From: Beijerinckiaceae bacterium
GTDB lineage: Bacteria; Pseudomonadota; Alphaproteobacteria; Rhizobiales; Beijerinckiaceae
DNA: 64,000 nucleotides
Direction of reading: 5' to 3'
NCBI GenBank assembly: GCA_021324915.1
Contig: JAJPIC010000022.1
Coordinates: forward strand, 61,283 to 125,282
A program made the position numbers and the translations under genes. The notes beneath the pieces are model-generated. The model searched no databases. It was not told where the DNA came from and was given only the letters and a program-made list of their open reading frames with translations. Shown piece by piece: positions 26,609-34,751 of the stretch. Within the stretch, counting starts at the first letter, position 1. Each line of letters opens with the position of its first letter.

Positions 26609-26633
26609 GGAACCTGCCCTCTCAGCGACCGTT
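26609..26633 (+). promoter_or_regulatory. EcfG-type general stress promoter
   Basis: GGAAC (26609-26613), 16-nt spacer, CGTT (26630-26633): an exact match to the consensus GGAAC-N16/17-CGTT of the alphaproteobacterial general stress sigma factor EcfG. The predicted transcription start near 26642 is about 42 nt before the ATG of the zinc alcohol dehydrogenase at 26684. Motif is seen; the consensus is established knowledge; use in this strain is inference. Confidence 0.75.
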
Positions 26634-26683
26634 GAACCGCATCGCGCTGCGCGGAGCGCGCGAGGAAGCCGCAGGAGAGAAGG

Positions 26684-27823
26684 ATGAAGGGATTGGTCTA
26701 TAACGGCCCGCGCGAAGTGCGGGTGATCGATGTTCCCGACCCGAAGATCGAGAAGGAAACGGACGCGCTGGTACGCGTCACGACGACGAATATCTGCGGC
26801 TCCGATCTGCATATGTATGAAGGCCGCACGAGCGTCGAAAAAGGCAAGATTCTCGGCCACGAAAATCTCGGCCGCGTCATCGCCGTCGGCAAGGCGGTGG
26901 ATCGCGTGAAGGTCGGCGATTGGGTTTGCCTGCCCTTCAACATTGCCTGCGGCTTCTGCAAGAATTGCGAGCGCGGGCTGACCAGCGCCTGTCTCACCAC
27001 CAACCCCGGCGGCGCCGGCGCTGCCTACGGCTATGCCGAAATGGGCCCGTATTCCGGCGGTCAAGCGGAATTGCTGCGCGTGCCTTATGCCGATTTCAAT
27101 TGTCTCGTCCTGCCGCCTGACGCCGAAGAAAAGCAGAACGATTACGTCATGCTGGCCGACATCTGGCCAACCGGCTGGCACGCGACCGAACTCGCCGGCC
27201 TCAAGAGCGGCGAATCGGTTGTTATCTATGGCTCAGGTCCGGTCGGGCTCTTTGCCGCCTATTCCTCGATCATCAAGGGCGCGAGCAAGGTGATGGTCGT
27301 CGACCGTCACAAGGATCGCCTGAAGCTCGCGGAAGACATCGGCGCCATTCCGATCGATGATTCACGCGAGGATCCGATCGATGCGGTCATGAAATATACC
27401 AAAGGCGAAGGCGCCGACAGAGGCTGCGAATGCGTTGGCTGGCAATGCCACGATCCGGCCGGGCACGAAGTGCCGAACGACACGATGAACAAGCTCGTCA
27501 AATCGGTGCGCCCGACCGGCTCGCTCGGCGTCGTCGGCGTCTTCGTGCCGAAAGATCCGAAGCCCGCCGACGAGCTGATGCAGCATGGCGAAATCGCCTT
27601 CGACTTCGGGCTCTTCTTTCACAAAGGGCTGCGCATGGGTTCCGGCCAATGTCCGGTCAAGGCTTATAATCGCCTGCTCTGCTCGTTGATTGCCGAAGGC
27701 ATAGCGCAGCCGTCATTCCTCGTCTCGCACGTCTTGCCTCTGGATAAGGCGCCGGACGCTTATAAGCATTTCGACTCGCGCGACGACGGCTGGACGAAGG
27801 TCGTGCTGAGGCCGGCAGCTTAA
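26684..27823 (+). CDS. Zinc-dependent alcohol dehydrogenase, glutathione-independent formaldehyde dehydrogenase-like
   Basis: 379 residues, GGAGAG upstream. Catalytic zinc ligands C38 (ICGSD) and H59-E60 (GHEN); structural zinc cysteines C89, C92, C95 and C103 (CGFCKNCERGLTSAC). NAD-binding GSGPVGLFAAYSS followed by VVDRHKDRLKLAEDIGA. The insert around TNPGGAGAAYGYAEMGPYSGGQAE and the VGWQCHDPAGHE segment place it with the glutathione-independent formaldehyde dehydrogenase (FdhA) branch. It may detoxify formaldehyde or other aldehydes, meaningful in a methylotroph. It has its own EcfG-type promoter and a repeat array upstream, so stress control is likely. Confidence 0.9.
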   Translation: MKGLVYNGPREVRVIDVPDPKIEKETDALVRVTTTNICGSDLHMYEGRTSVEKGKILGHENLGRVIAVGKAVDRVKVGDWVCLPFNIACGFCKNCERGLTSACLTTNPGGAGAAYGYAEMGPYSGGQAELLRVPYADFNCLVLPPDAEEKQNDYVMLADIWPTGWHATELAGLKSGESVVIYGSGPVGLFAAYSSIIKGASKVMVVDRHKDRLKLAEDIGAIPIDDSREDPIDAVMKYTKGEGADRGCECVGWQCHDPAGHEVPNDTMNKLVKSVRPTGSLGVVGVFVPKDPKPADELMQHGEIAFDFGLFFHKGLRMGSGQCPVKAYNRLLCSLIAEGIAQPSFLVSHVLPLDKAPDAYKHFDSRDDGWTKVVLRPAA

Positions 27824-27905
27824 AGGAAGCGCCGCGATTACAGGGGCCGTCTCTCCCGTTTCCAATCCGCGCTGTGCACGGTAGATTGGAGGCGGGAGGA
27901 CAATC

Positions 27906-28559
27906 ATGAGTGGACTTTACGGGAAGACCCATCGCGATTTCCAGGATCGCCACGCCACGCGCAGACTGGCGGACCGGCTGGAAGAGATGTCGCACGAGAC
28001 TTTCGACGAGGCCGACCGTGCGTTCATTGAAAGCGCCGCGATGTTCTTTCTCAGCACGGTGGACGAGCGCGGCCGGCCGACCGTTTCCTATAAGGGAGGC
28101 GCTCCGGGATTCGTGAAAATATTCGGCCCTGCAGATCTCGTCTTTCCGGTCTATGACGGCAACGGCATGTTTCTGTCGCTTGGAAACATCGCCGCCAATC
28201 CGCAAGTCGGGCTGCTCTTCATCGATTTCGAACACCCGCGTCGTCTGCGCGTGCAGGGAGCGGCGCGCATCTTTCGCGAGGCGGAATGGCTCGCCGCCTA
28301 TCCCGGCGCAACTTATGTCGTCGGCGTCCAAGCCGAGCGCATTTTCGTCAATTGCGGTCGCTATATTCACAAAGCGGATGGCACCACGCTTTCGCGCCAT
28401 GTTCCGGACGCGAGCGGCGGGCAGCCTTTCCCGACCTGGAAGAGGATCGAGATCTTCGGCGACTGCCTGTCCGGCGCCGAGAACGACGCGTTGCGCCGAG
28501 CGGGCGGACCTATTGCGTTCGATGCCTACCGCGGCGAGGACGACGCCCCGTCAAGTTGA
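27906..28559 (+). CDS. Pyridoxamine 5'-phosphate oxidase-family FMN-binding protein
   Basis: 217 residues with GGGAGGACA upstream. Split-barrel flavin fold: MFFLSTVDERGRPTVSYKGG, VFPVYDGNGMFLSLGNIAANPQVGLLFIDFEHPRRLRVQGAARI, typical of the COG3576 branch rather than true PdxH. Such proteins bind FMN or F420-like cofactors and may reduce small toxic compounds; substrate unknown. It follows the formaldehyde dehydrogenase-like gene by 82 nt on the same strand and may share its stress promoter. Confidence 0.86.
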   Translation: MSGLYGKTHRDFQDRHATRRLADRLEEMSHETFDEADRAFIESAAMFFLSTVDERGRPTVSYKGGAPGFVKIFGPADLVFPVYDGNGMFLSLGNIAANPQVGLLFIDFEHPRRLRVQGAARIFREAEWLAAYPGATYVVGVQAERIFVNCGRYIHKADGTTLSRHVPDASGGQPFPTWKRIEIFGDCLSGAENDALRRAGGPIAFDAYRGEDDAPSS

Positions 28560-28603
28560 GCGCACCCGCGATTCGTCTCCCAAGCCGTCGAAGCGGCGTG
28601 AGA

Positions 28604-29062
28604 TCAGGCGCGCCGAGTCTTGCGGGCAGCGCTTTTCCGCGTTGACGTCTTACGCGCGGTCTTGCGGGCCGCGGTCTTGCGCGCGGGGCTCTTGCGGGTT
28701 GCAGTCTTGCGGGCCGTCGTCTTGCGCGCGGTCGTCTTGCGTGCATTGGTTTTGCGGGCCGTGGCTTTACGTGCCGTGGTCTTGCGTGCTGCTTTGCGCG
28801 CGGTGCTCCTGCGGCCTGTCCCCTCGGCTCTCGCCTGCCCCGTCTCGCCGCGCCGTTCCTTCGATTTCGTCTTGCGCAGGCTCGCGCGGTTCTTCTGCGG
28901 GCTCTCGTATTTCGAGGCGCCGGCCTCGCGCAAAGCGATGGCGATGGCCTGCTTGCGGCTTTTGACCTTGCCACCGCGCCCGCGCGACAATTCGCCATGC
29001 TTATATTCATGCATGACCCGCCCGACCGTGTTCTTTTGCGCTCTTGATTGACGTCGCGCCAT
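28604..29062 (-). CDS. DUF6496 domain protein with histone-like Arg-Lys repeat tail
   Basis: 152 residues from ATG 29062, preceded by AGGGAGA; the open frame extends upstream to 29248 without family features. Residues 1-55 hold the DUF6496 block VGRVMHEYKHGELSRGRGG and KSRKQAIAIALREAGASK. From about residue 87 to the end is a low-complexity basic tail with 13 RK pairs spaced about five residues apart (TARKT, TTARK, TATRKS, PARKT), built from Ala, Thr, Arg and Lys only. Tails of this kind bind DNA in bacterial histone H1-like proteins. Probably nucleoid-associated and stress-related (inference). The coding DNA is a degenerate 15-bp repeat. Confidence 0.85.
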   Translation of the reverse strand: MARRQSRAQKNTVGRVMHEYKHGELSRGRGGKVKSRKQAIAIALREAGASKYESPQKNRASLRKTKSKERRGETGQARAEGTGRRSTARKAARKTTARKATARKTNARKTTARKTTARKTATRKSPARKTAARKTARKTSTRKSAARKTRRA

Positions 29063-29122
29063 TGTGATTCTCCCTGGGAGAGTCGCCTCATGTGAGGCTT
29101 TCACCCTCGTCCCAACAGCCTT

Positions 29123-29147
29123 AACGCCGAGATCGCAGCTAAGTTCG
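29123..29147 (-). promoter_or_regulatory. Possible EcfG-like promoter for the DUF6496 gene
   Basis: On the minus strand: CGAAC (29147-29143), 16-nt spacer, CGTT (29126-29123). One mismatch from the GGAAC-N16-CGTT consensus, in the first base. A start near 29113 would leave a leader of about 50 nt. Suggestive only. Confidence 0.3.
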
Positions 29148-29295
29148 CAAAACGGCGCTTTTTGCGGAACGGCATGCGCCATCGCGCGGTTATCAATGGT
29201 TTTGGCGAGGAGACATTGGGGGATCGTCTCGCTTCTTCTCCTCGTCATGATTTCCTGCCTGCAATCCCGTCCCTTCCCTTGCTCCTGAGGTCGGC

Positions 29296-29739
29296 ATGAA
29301 CAATTCGAATCCGCGCGTCTCCTACTGGCACCTCTGGACCGATCCGAGCGGAATGAGCCGGCAGACGCGCTGCGCCATGACGGAATTCGAGCCGATCGGT
29401 TTCAAGCTCGGCGCGTCATGCTGGCAGAGCAAGAAGCTTAATGATCGGGCAAGCGTCTTCACCACCATACTGCCGGTCGGCTGGATCAGCGGATGGCAGG
29501 AGAATCCCTCTCCGCGATGGATCATTCCGCTTTCCGGGCGCTGGGCCGTCGAATCCATGGATGGACAGCGGGTCGAGATGGGCCCGGGCGAGATCCTGTT
29601 CGGCGACGATCAGAACACGAAAGAGCGGGAGGGACGCAGAGGCCATCGCGCCGCGGCGGTGGGCGACAAACCCGCGGTGCTGATGATCGTGGAATTCGAG
29701 GCGCTCGCGCAATCGATCTCGCCCTGCCGCTTTCGCTAG
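29296..29739 (+). CDS. Cupin-fold hypothetical protein
   Basis: 147 residues with GAGG upstream. No signal peptide. The middle shows a cupin-like barrel pattern: WIIPLSGRWAVESMDGQRVEMGPGEILFGDDQNT, where sugar-like G...PGE...GDD motif 1 is recognisable, but the classic His pair is mostly missing. Starts with YWHLWTDPSGMSRQTRC. Function unknown; possibly a small-molecule-binding or isomerase-like cupin. Stands between the divergent DUF6496 gene and the convergent isoaspartyl methyltransferase gene. Confidence 0.7.
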   Translation: MNNSNPRVSYWHLWTDPSGMSRQTRCAMTEFEPIGFKLGASCWQSKKLNDRASVFTTILPVGWISGWQENPSPRWIIPLSGRWAVESMDGQRVEMGPGEILFGDDQNTKEREGRRGHRAAAVGDKPAVLMIVEFEALAQSISPCRFR

Positions 29740-29769
29740 CGTGCCGGCACATAACTGCGGCTCCGCGAA

Positions 29770-30642
29770 CTATTCGTTGTTATGCGTGCCCTTCACCATT
29801 CCGCCTTCGAGCTTGGTGAAGGGCACGAATGCGATCGGCGCGCCGCCGTAGATATCCGAGCGCGCGACATTGATCGCGCCGCCCGGCTCGTGCATCGCCA
29901 CGACCTTCAAAACGTGCTGGGCGCCGGGCGGGCCGACCGGGATCACCATGATCCCGCCCGGCTTGAGCTGTTTGAGGAGCGGCGGTGGAATATGGTCGAT
30001 GCCGCAAGTGACAATGATCCGGTCGAAAGGCGCGAACTCCTCCCAGCCGTAATAGCCGTCGGCATTCTTCGTCTTGATCGATCGATATTCGACATAGCCG
30101 CGCGCGATGAGCGAATCGTAGAGCCGGCGCGTGCGCGCGGCGAGCGCCGGAATGATCTCGATCGTAAAGACGCTGTCGGTGAGATTGGAGAGATAGGCGG
30201 ATTGATAGCCCGATCCCGTCCCGATCTCGAGTACTTTGGCGCCGGGAGCGACATCGAGCACGCTCGTCATGCGCGCCACGGTATGCGGGCCGGTGATCGT
30301 CACGCCAAAGCCGATGTCGAGATAATGCCAGACATAAGCGCGGCCCAAGTTGGCCGGCGTGACGAAATCCTCGCGCGGCGTCAGCAGGTAGCCGCGGACA
30401 TTCTTGGCGCCCCAAATGTCCTTGTGCTGGAAAAGCGCCTGCAGGCGGTCCCAGCGCTCGGCCAGGAATTTCGGGTCTTCGCCGCGATTGACCTGCATCC
30501 AGTGGACGAAATGATCCTGCGAATCGTAAGGCGGCATGCCGGCCTTCTCCGCCGGCATGGGAACATTGGCAAAGCTCTCTTCGCAGCCGCAACCGAAGGC
30601 GGCAAGGCTCGCCAGACCTTTGAGCAATTCTCGACGATTCAT
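29770..30642 (-). CDS. Exported protein-L-isoaspartate O-methyltransferase-like protein
   Basis: 290 residues from ATG 30642. The N-terminus MNRRELLKGLASLAAFGCGC has a twin-arginine pattern and hydrophobic stretch, so export by Tat is likely; the open frame upstream to 30780 adds only basic low-complexity sequence. The mature part has PIMT features: GFGVTITGPHTVARMTSVLD in place of the usual GYGQTIS segment, SAM motif I VLEIGTGSGYQSAYLS, and FDRIIVTCGIDHIPPPLLKQLKPGG. PIMT repairs isoaspartate in aged proteins using SAM; a periplasmic version is odd because SAM is cytosolic. Stands alone. Confidence 0.85.
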   Translation of the reverse strand: MNRRELLKGLASLAAFGCGCEESFANVPMPAEKAGMPPYDSQDHFVHWMQVNRGEDPKFLAERWDRLQALFQHKDIWGAKNVRGYLLTPREDFVTPANLGRAYVWHYLDIGFGVTITGPHTVARMTSVLDVAPGAKVLEIGTGSGYQSAYLSNLTDSVFTIEIIPALAARTRRLYDSLIARGYVEYRSIKTKNADGYYGWEEFAPFDRIIVTCGIDHIPPPLLKQLKPGGIMVIPVGPPGAQHVLKVVAMHEPGGAINVARSDIYGGAPIAFVPFTKLEGGMVKGTHNNE

Positions 30643-30869
30643 GAGCCCCGCCGGAGATCTTGCAACGAGCCTAGCACGGATTTTGCCCGCAGGCCTCGCC
30701 TCCTTTACCCTAATTTTTAAGCCTCGACGTGCTTTCCGGCGGGGGCCATTGCGCCGAATTTGCCTTGCTTGACACCTCATAAGCGAGACCCCTAGAACGC
30801 CCTTGAGCGATTGATGCTTTGCTTTTGCGCGAAGCGGCTCGGAATTCCGCGTGGGTTTGGAGACCGGCG

Positions 30870-31820
30870 GTGAAAATTCTCGTCACTGGCGGAGCGGGCT
30901 TTATCGGTTCGAATCTGATCCCGGAATTGCTACGCACGGGCGAGCACGAGATTTCCGTGCTCGACAATGAGTCGAGCGGTCGCTTCGCCGATATCGCAGA
31001 TTATCCGATCGACTTCACTCGCGGCGATTTGCTCGACGAAGACGTCTTGGCGCAAGCCGTAGCCGGCCGCGATGCGATCATCCATCTCGCAGCCGACGCG
31101 CGCGTCATCGATTCGATCGCCGACCCGAGGCGCAATTTCGAGACGAATGTCGTCGGTACATTCAAGCTCTTAGAAGCGGCACGCCAGGCCGGCACGCGGC
31201 GCATCGTCTACGCCTCGACGGCGGGCGCGATCCTCGGCGAAGCGCCGGCGCCGATCGACGAGACTATGGTTGCGCGCCCGCTCTCGCCTTACGGGGCCTC
31301 GAAGCTCGCGGCGGAAGGTTATCTCTGCGCATTCGGAGCGGCTTACGGCATCCGCACCTTGTCGCTGCGCTTCTCGAATGTTTTTGGGCCGAAGTCGTAC
31401 CGCAAGGGCAGCGTCATTGCGCACTTCTTCAAGCGTCTCATAGCCGACGAGCCGCTCATTGTTTATGGCGATGGAAGCCAGGTACGTGATTATCTCTTCG
31501 TCGGCGATCTTGTTCGCGGCATTGCGGCGGCGATCGGAAAGGCGGCGACCGGAACGTATCAATTGGGCAGTGGCCGCCCTACCTCGCTGAGCGAGCTCCT
31601 CGCCGCGATGCGCCAAGCTATCGGCCCGAACGTTCCGATGAGAATCGCTTATGCGCCGTTTCGCGCCGGCGAAGTCCATACGACCTGGTGCGACATTTCC
31701 CTGGCGCGTGAAAAACTGGGCTTCGACCCTTCGACCTCGCTCGTCGAAGGGCTCGCCACAACCTGGGCCTGGTTTCAGAAGGTGGATCAGGAAACCCTAA
31801 GCGCGCCGACATGCGTCTAG
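30870..31820 (+). CDS. NAD-dependent nucleotide-sugar epimerase/dehydratase
   Basis: 316 residues from GTG 30870; the frame opens at 30819 but the fold starts KILVTGGAGFIGSNLIPELL right after this codon. Extended SDR with Rossmann GGAGFIG, DNESSGRFADI, the Ser-Thr of YASTAGAILG and catalytic YGASK. Resembles UDP-glucose 4-epimerase type enzymes; the exact sugar cannot be told. Its last 10 nt overlap rmlD, so epimerase, rmlD and rmlA form one operon of nucleotide-sugar genes. Confidence 0.88.
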   Translation: MKILVTGGAGFIGSNLIPELLRTGEHEISVLDNESSGRFADIADYPIDFTRGDLLDEDVLAQAVAGRDAIIHLAADARVIDSIADPRRNFETNVVGTFKLLEAARQAGTRRIVYASTAGAILGEAPAPIDETMVARPLSPYGASKLAAEGYLCAFGAAYGIRTLSLRFSNVFGPKSYRKGSVIAHFFKRLIADEPLIVYGDGSQVRDYLFVGDLVRGIAAAIGKAATGTYQLGSGRPTSLSELLAAMRQAIGPNVPMRIAYAPFRAGEVHTTWCDISLAREKLGFDPSTSLVEGLATTWAWFQKVDQETLSAPTCV

Positions 31821-32689
31821 CCGTCATTGGATCGCAAGGTCAGGTCGCGCGATCGCTCGTCGAGCGAGCACCGGCGGATGCCGAGATCGTCACGTTGGGG
31901 CGCCCCCATTTCGATCTTGCCGCCCCGGCATCGATGATCCATGCCGTAGAACGCATCAGACCGGACATGATCGTCAATGCCGCCGGCTATACCGCGGTAG
32001 ACAAGGCCGAGTCGGAGGAGGATCTCGCCTATCGCATCAATGCGTTCGGCGCAGGCAAGCTGGCCGAGGCGGCCGACCGCCTGGCCGTTCCGCTGATCTA
32101 TTTTTCGACCGATTACGTCTTCGACGGCACGCTCGATCGAGCCTACCGCGAGGAAGATTTGGCCGCGCCGATCAACGCCTATGGGCGCACCAAGCTTGCC
32201 GGGGAAGATGCCGTGCGCGCCGCTGGCCCGGCGCATGTGATCCTGCGGACCTCATGGGTCTATAGCCCATATGGAACGAATTTTGTGCGCACCATGCTGC
32301 GGCTCGGCGAAACACGCGACGAAGTCGATGTCGTCGCGGATCAGGTCGGCCAGCCGACCTCGGCGCTCGACATTGCGGATGCCGTCTTTGCGATCTGCAG
32401 AAGACTCGCAGTACGGCGGCGCGAGGAAATTTGTTTCGGCACATTTCATATGGCGGGAACCGGCGCGACCTCCTGGGCCGATTTCGCCGAAGCCATATTC
32501 GCCGAGGCCGCGCGCCACGGGCGCCGACGGGTTGCAGTTGCGCACATCAAGGCAGCAAACTATCCAACGCCGGCCCGCCGGCCGGCGAACTCGCGGCTCG
32601 ACACCGGGAAATTAGCGGAGACGTTCGATATCGTACTTCCCGATTGGCGCCGGTCGCTCGCCCCGATCGTCGCACGGCTCCTCGGTTAG
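31811..32689 (+). CDS. rmlD: dTDP-4-dehydrorhamnose reductase
   Basis: 292 residues. SDR start [40 protein letters not shown], the serine-threonine in [10 protein letters not shown], catalytic YGRTK, and [16 protein letters not shown], all typical of RmlD/RfbD. Reduces dTDP-4-keto-L-rhamnose to dTDP-L-rhamnose with NADPH for O-antigen or exopolysaccharide. Overlaps the preceding epimerase by 10 nt and is followed 8 nt later by rmlA. The dehydratase rmlB and epimerase rmlC are not in the window. Confidence 0.92.
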   Translation: MRLAVIGSQGQVARSLVERAPADAEIVTLGRPHFDLAAPASMIHAVERIRPDMIVNAAGYTAVDKAESEEDLAYRINAFGAGKLAEAADRLAVPLIYFSTDYVFDGTLDRAYREEDLAAPINAYGRTKLAGEDAVRAAGPAHVILRTSWVYSPYGTNFVRTMLRLGETRDEVDVVADQVGQPTSALDIADAVFAICRRLAVRRREEICFGTFHMAGTGATSWADFAEAIFAEAARHGRRRVAVAHIKAANYPTPARRPANSRLDTGKLAETFDIVLPDWRRSLAPIVARLLG

Positions 32690-32697
32690 GAAAGATC

Positions 32698-33570
32698 ATG
32701 CGCGGCATCATTCTGGCGGGCGGAAGCGGCACGAGATTGCATCCGATCACCCAAGTGGTCTGCAAACAGCTCTTGCCGATCTACGATAAGCCGATGATCT
32801 ATTATCCTCTATCGACCCTGATGATCGCCGGAATCCGCGACGTTCTTGTCATTGCGACGCCGAGCGATCTCCCGCTCTTTCAGCGGCTTCTTGGCGATGG
32901 CGCCCAATGGGGCATCAAACTCTCCTATGCCGAACAGCCGCGTCCGGAAGGACTCGCGCAGGCCTATCTCATCGGTGCGGATTTCGTCGGCCTCGAGAGC
33001 TCGGTCCTGATTCTCGGCGACAATCTCTTTTTCGGCCACGGTCTGCCGGAACTCTTGAAGGCGGCCGCGCAGAAGAAGAGGGGCGCCACGATTTTCGCCT
33101 ATCACGTCAAAGATCCGGAACGCTATGGCGTCGTCGAATTCGATTCAGTCGGCCGCGCAACGTCGATCGAGGAGAAGCCCAAAAATCCGCGCTCCAACTG
33201 GGCGGTCACCGGACTTTATTTCTACGACGGGCGGGCGGCCGAACTTGCCGCGAAATTGAAGCCGTCGGCGCGCGGCGAGCTCGAGATTACCGATCTCAAC
33301 AATGCCTATCTCGCACGCGGTGAATTGAACGTCATGAAAATGGGCCGGGGTTTTGCCTGGCTCGATACCGGCACGCCCGATTCGCTTATGGAGGCTTCGG
33401 AATTCATCCGCACCATCCAAACGCGGCAGGGCAATCTGATCGCCAGCCCCGAGGAAATTGCGCTCGCCGCGGGATGGATCAGTGAGCGCGAGGTTCGCCA
33501 GATCCTGGCGAAAATGACGAAGAACGCCTATGCGGCAAGCCTTGCCGCACTGCTCGATCGGCAGGAATAG
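32698..33570 (+). CDS. rmlA: Glucose-1-phosphate thymidylyltransferase
   Basis: 290 residues from ATG 32698 with GGAAAG upstream. Signature [12 protein letters not shown] near the N-terminus, [47 protein letters not shown] and [19 protein letters not shown]. Makes dTDP-glucose from dTTP and glucose-1-phosphate, the first step to dTDP-rhamnose. Length is standard. Last gene of the epimerase-rmlD-rmlA run; convergent with fcl. Confidence 0.94.
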   Translation: MRGIILAGGSGTRLHPITQVVCKQLLPIYDKPMIYYPLSTLMIAGIRDVLVIATPSDLPLFQRLLGDGAQWGIKLSYAEQPRPEGLAQAYLIGADFVGLESSVLILGDNLFFGHGLPELLKAAAQKKRGATIFAYHVKDPERYGVVEFDSVGRATSIEEKPKNPRSNWAVTGLYFYDGRAAELAAKLKPSARGELEITDLNNAYLARGELNVMKMGRGFAWLDTGTPDSLMEASEFIRTIQTRQGNLIASPEEIALAAGWISEREVRQILAKMTKNAYAASLAALLDRQE

Positions 33571-33679
33571 GTTCTGCACGGGCTCAGGGCCGGGCTTCAC
33601 CCCGCGATCCAGGCTCATGATAGAGAGCGCATGGACGCGCGGATCAAGTCCTCCATGAAGCTACTTCTCACGGCGGGTG

Positions 33680-34639
33680 TTACGGCGCGAATTCCCCTGC
33701 CTCCCATCTGCCGAGGAAATCGGCGTAGGCGTTCGCCAATCCTTCGCGAAGCCCGATCGAAGGCTTCCAGCCGAGCGCCGTCAATCGGCGCGTATCGAGA
33801 AGCTTGCGCGGCGTACCGTCGGGTTTTGCGGGATCGAATTCGAGCCGTCCCGACCAGCCGACGGTCTTGGCGACGAGATGCGCGAGTTCGGCAATCGTGA
33901 TCTCCTCGCCGCTGCCGACATTGATCGGCTCCTCGTCGTCCCAATGTTTCATCAGGAAAACGCAGGCATCGGCGAGATCGTCCACGTGCAGAAACTCCCG
34001 CTTGGGCGCCCCCGTACCCCAGATCGTGACGCGCGCGGCGTTCTCAGCCTTTGCCTCGTGGATTCGCCGGATGAGCGCCGGGACGACGTGGCTGGCGGCA
34101 AGATCGTAATTATCGTTCGGCCCGTAGAGATTTGTGGGCATGGCGGCAATGAGGTTCATGCCATATTCGCGCCGATAGGCCTGCACGAGCTTCACGCCTG
34201 CGATCTTGGCGATCGCATACCATTGATTGGTTTCTTCGAGCGGTCCGCCGAGAAGGGAAGATTCCGGCATGGGCTGCGGGGCGAGGCGCGGATAAATGCA
34301 AGAGGAGCCGAGCAACATCAGCTTTTGCACGCGACAGCGGCGTGCGGCTTCGATGACATTCGCCTCGATCATCAGGTTGTCGTAGAGGAATTGGCCGGGA
34401 TAGGTCGCATTGGCCAGAATGCCGCCGACGCGGGCCGCGGCGAGGAAGATGAATTCGGGACGATGCTGCGCGACCCAGGCCTCCGTTTCCGCTTGGCGGC
34501 GCAGATCGAGGCTCGCGTGCGGTACGCTGAGCAGCTTGGCGCCTTCGCGAAGAAGGCGCCGCATGAGCGCCGATCCGACGAGACCGCGATGCCCTGCAAC
34601 CCAGACGCGGCGACCCGTGAGTTCACTCAAATGCGCCAT
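33680..34639 (-). CDS. fcl: GDP-L-fucose synthase
   Basis: 319 residues with GAGGTG upstream. Extended SDR: VWVAGHRGLVGSALMRRL at the N-terminus, LLGSSCIYPRLAPQPMPES with the conserved SSCIYP, the catalytic tyrosine-lysine YAIAK, NLYGPNDNYD and PKREFLHVDDLADACVF, all diagnostic of GDP-4-keto-6-deoxymannose 3,5-epimerase-reductase (WcaG/Fcl). Makes GDP-fucose from the product of GDP-mannose dehydratase, whose gene is not seen. GDP-mannose could come from manC at 8 kb. Divergent from the SGNH gene. Confidence 0.93.
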   Translation of the reverse strand: MAHLSELTGRRVWVAGHRGLVGSALMRRLLREGAKLLSVPHASLDLRRQAETEAWVAQHRPEFIFLAAARVGGILANATYPGQFLYDNLMIEANVIEAARRCRVQKLMLLGSSCIYPRLAPQPMPESSLLGGPLEETNQWYAIAKIAGVKLVQAYRREYGMNLIAAMPTNLYGPNDNYDLAASHVVPALIRRIHEAKAENAARVTIWGTGAPKREFLHVDDLADACVFLMKHWDDEEPINVGSGEEITIAELAHLVAKTVGWSGRLEFDPAKPDGTPRKLLDTRRLTALGWKPSIGLREGLANAYADFLGRWEAGEFAP

Positions 34640-34751
34640 TCACACCTCGGGCGGGCTTCCGCCATGCGGGGAACTCAAAGCGAGCCTTCTATGAGCCCAT
34701 GCGCTCATTCTCAAGCCGCTATCTGCGCCGCAAGGAAGGAATAGAGCCGAT

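Noticed and set aside
28604..28810. Degenerate 15-bp DNA repeat considered as an independent repeat element
   Set aside because: It is simply the coding sequence of the Ala/Thr/Arg/Lys tail of the DUF6496 protein, in frame and with codon-position variation.
29166..29191. Second EcfG-like box (GGAAC-N17-GGTT), plus strand, near the cupin gene
   Set aside because: The -10 part is mismatched and it would give an untranslated leader of nearly 200 nt.
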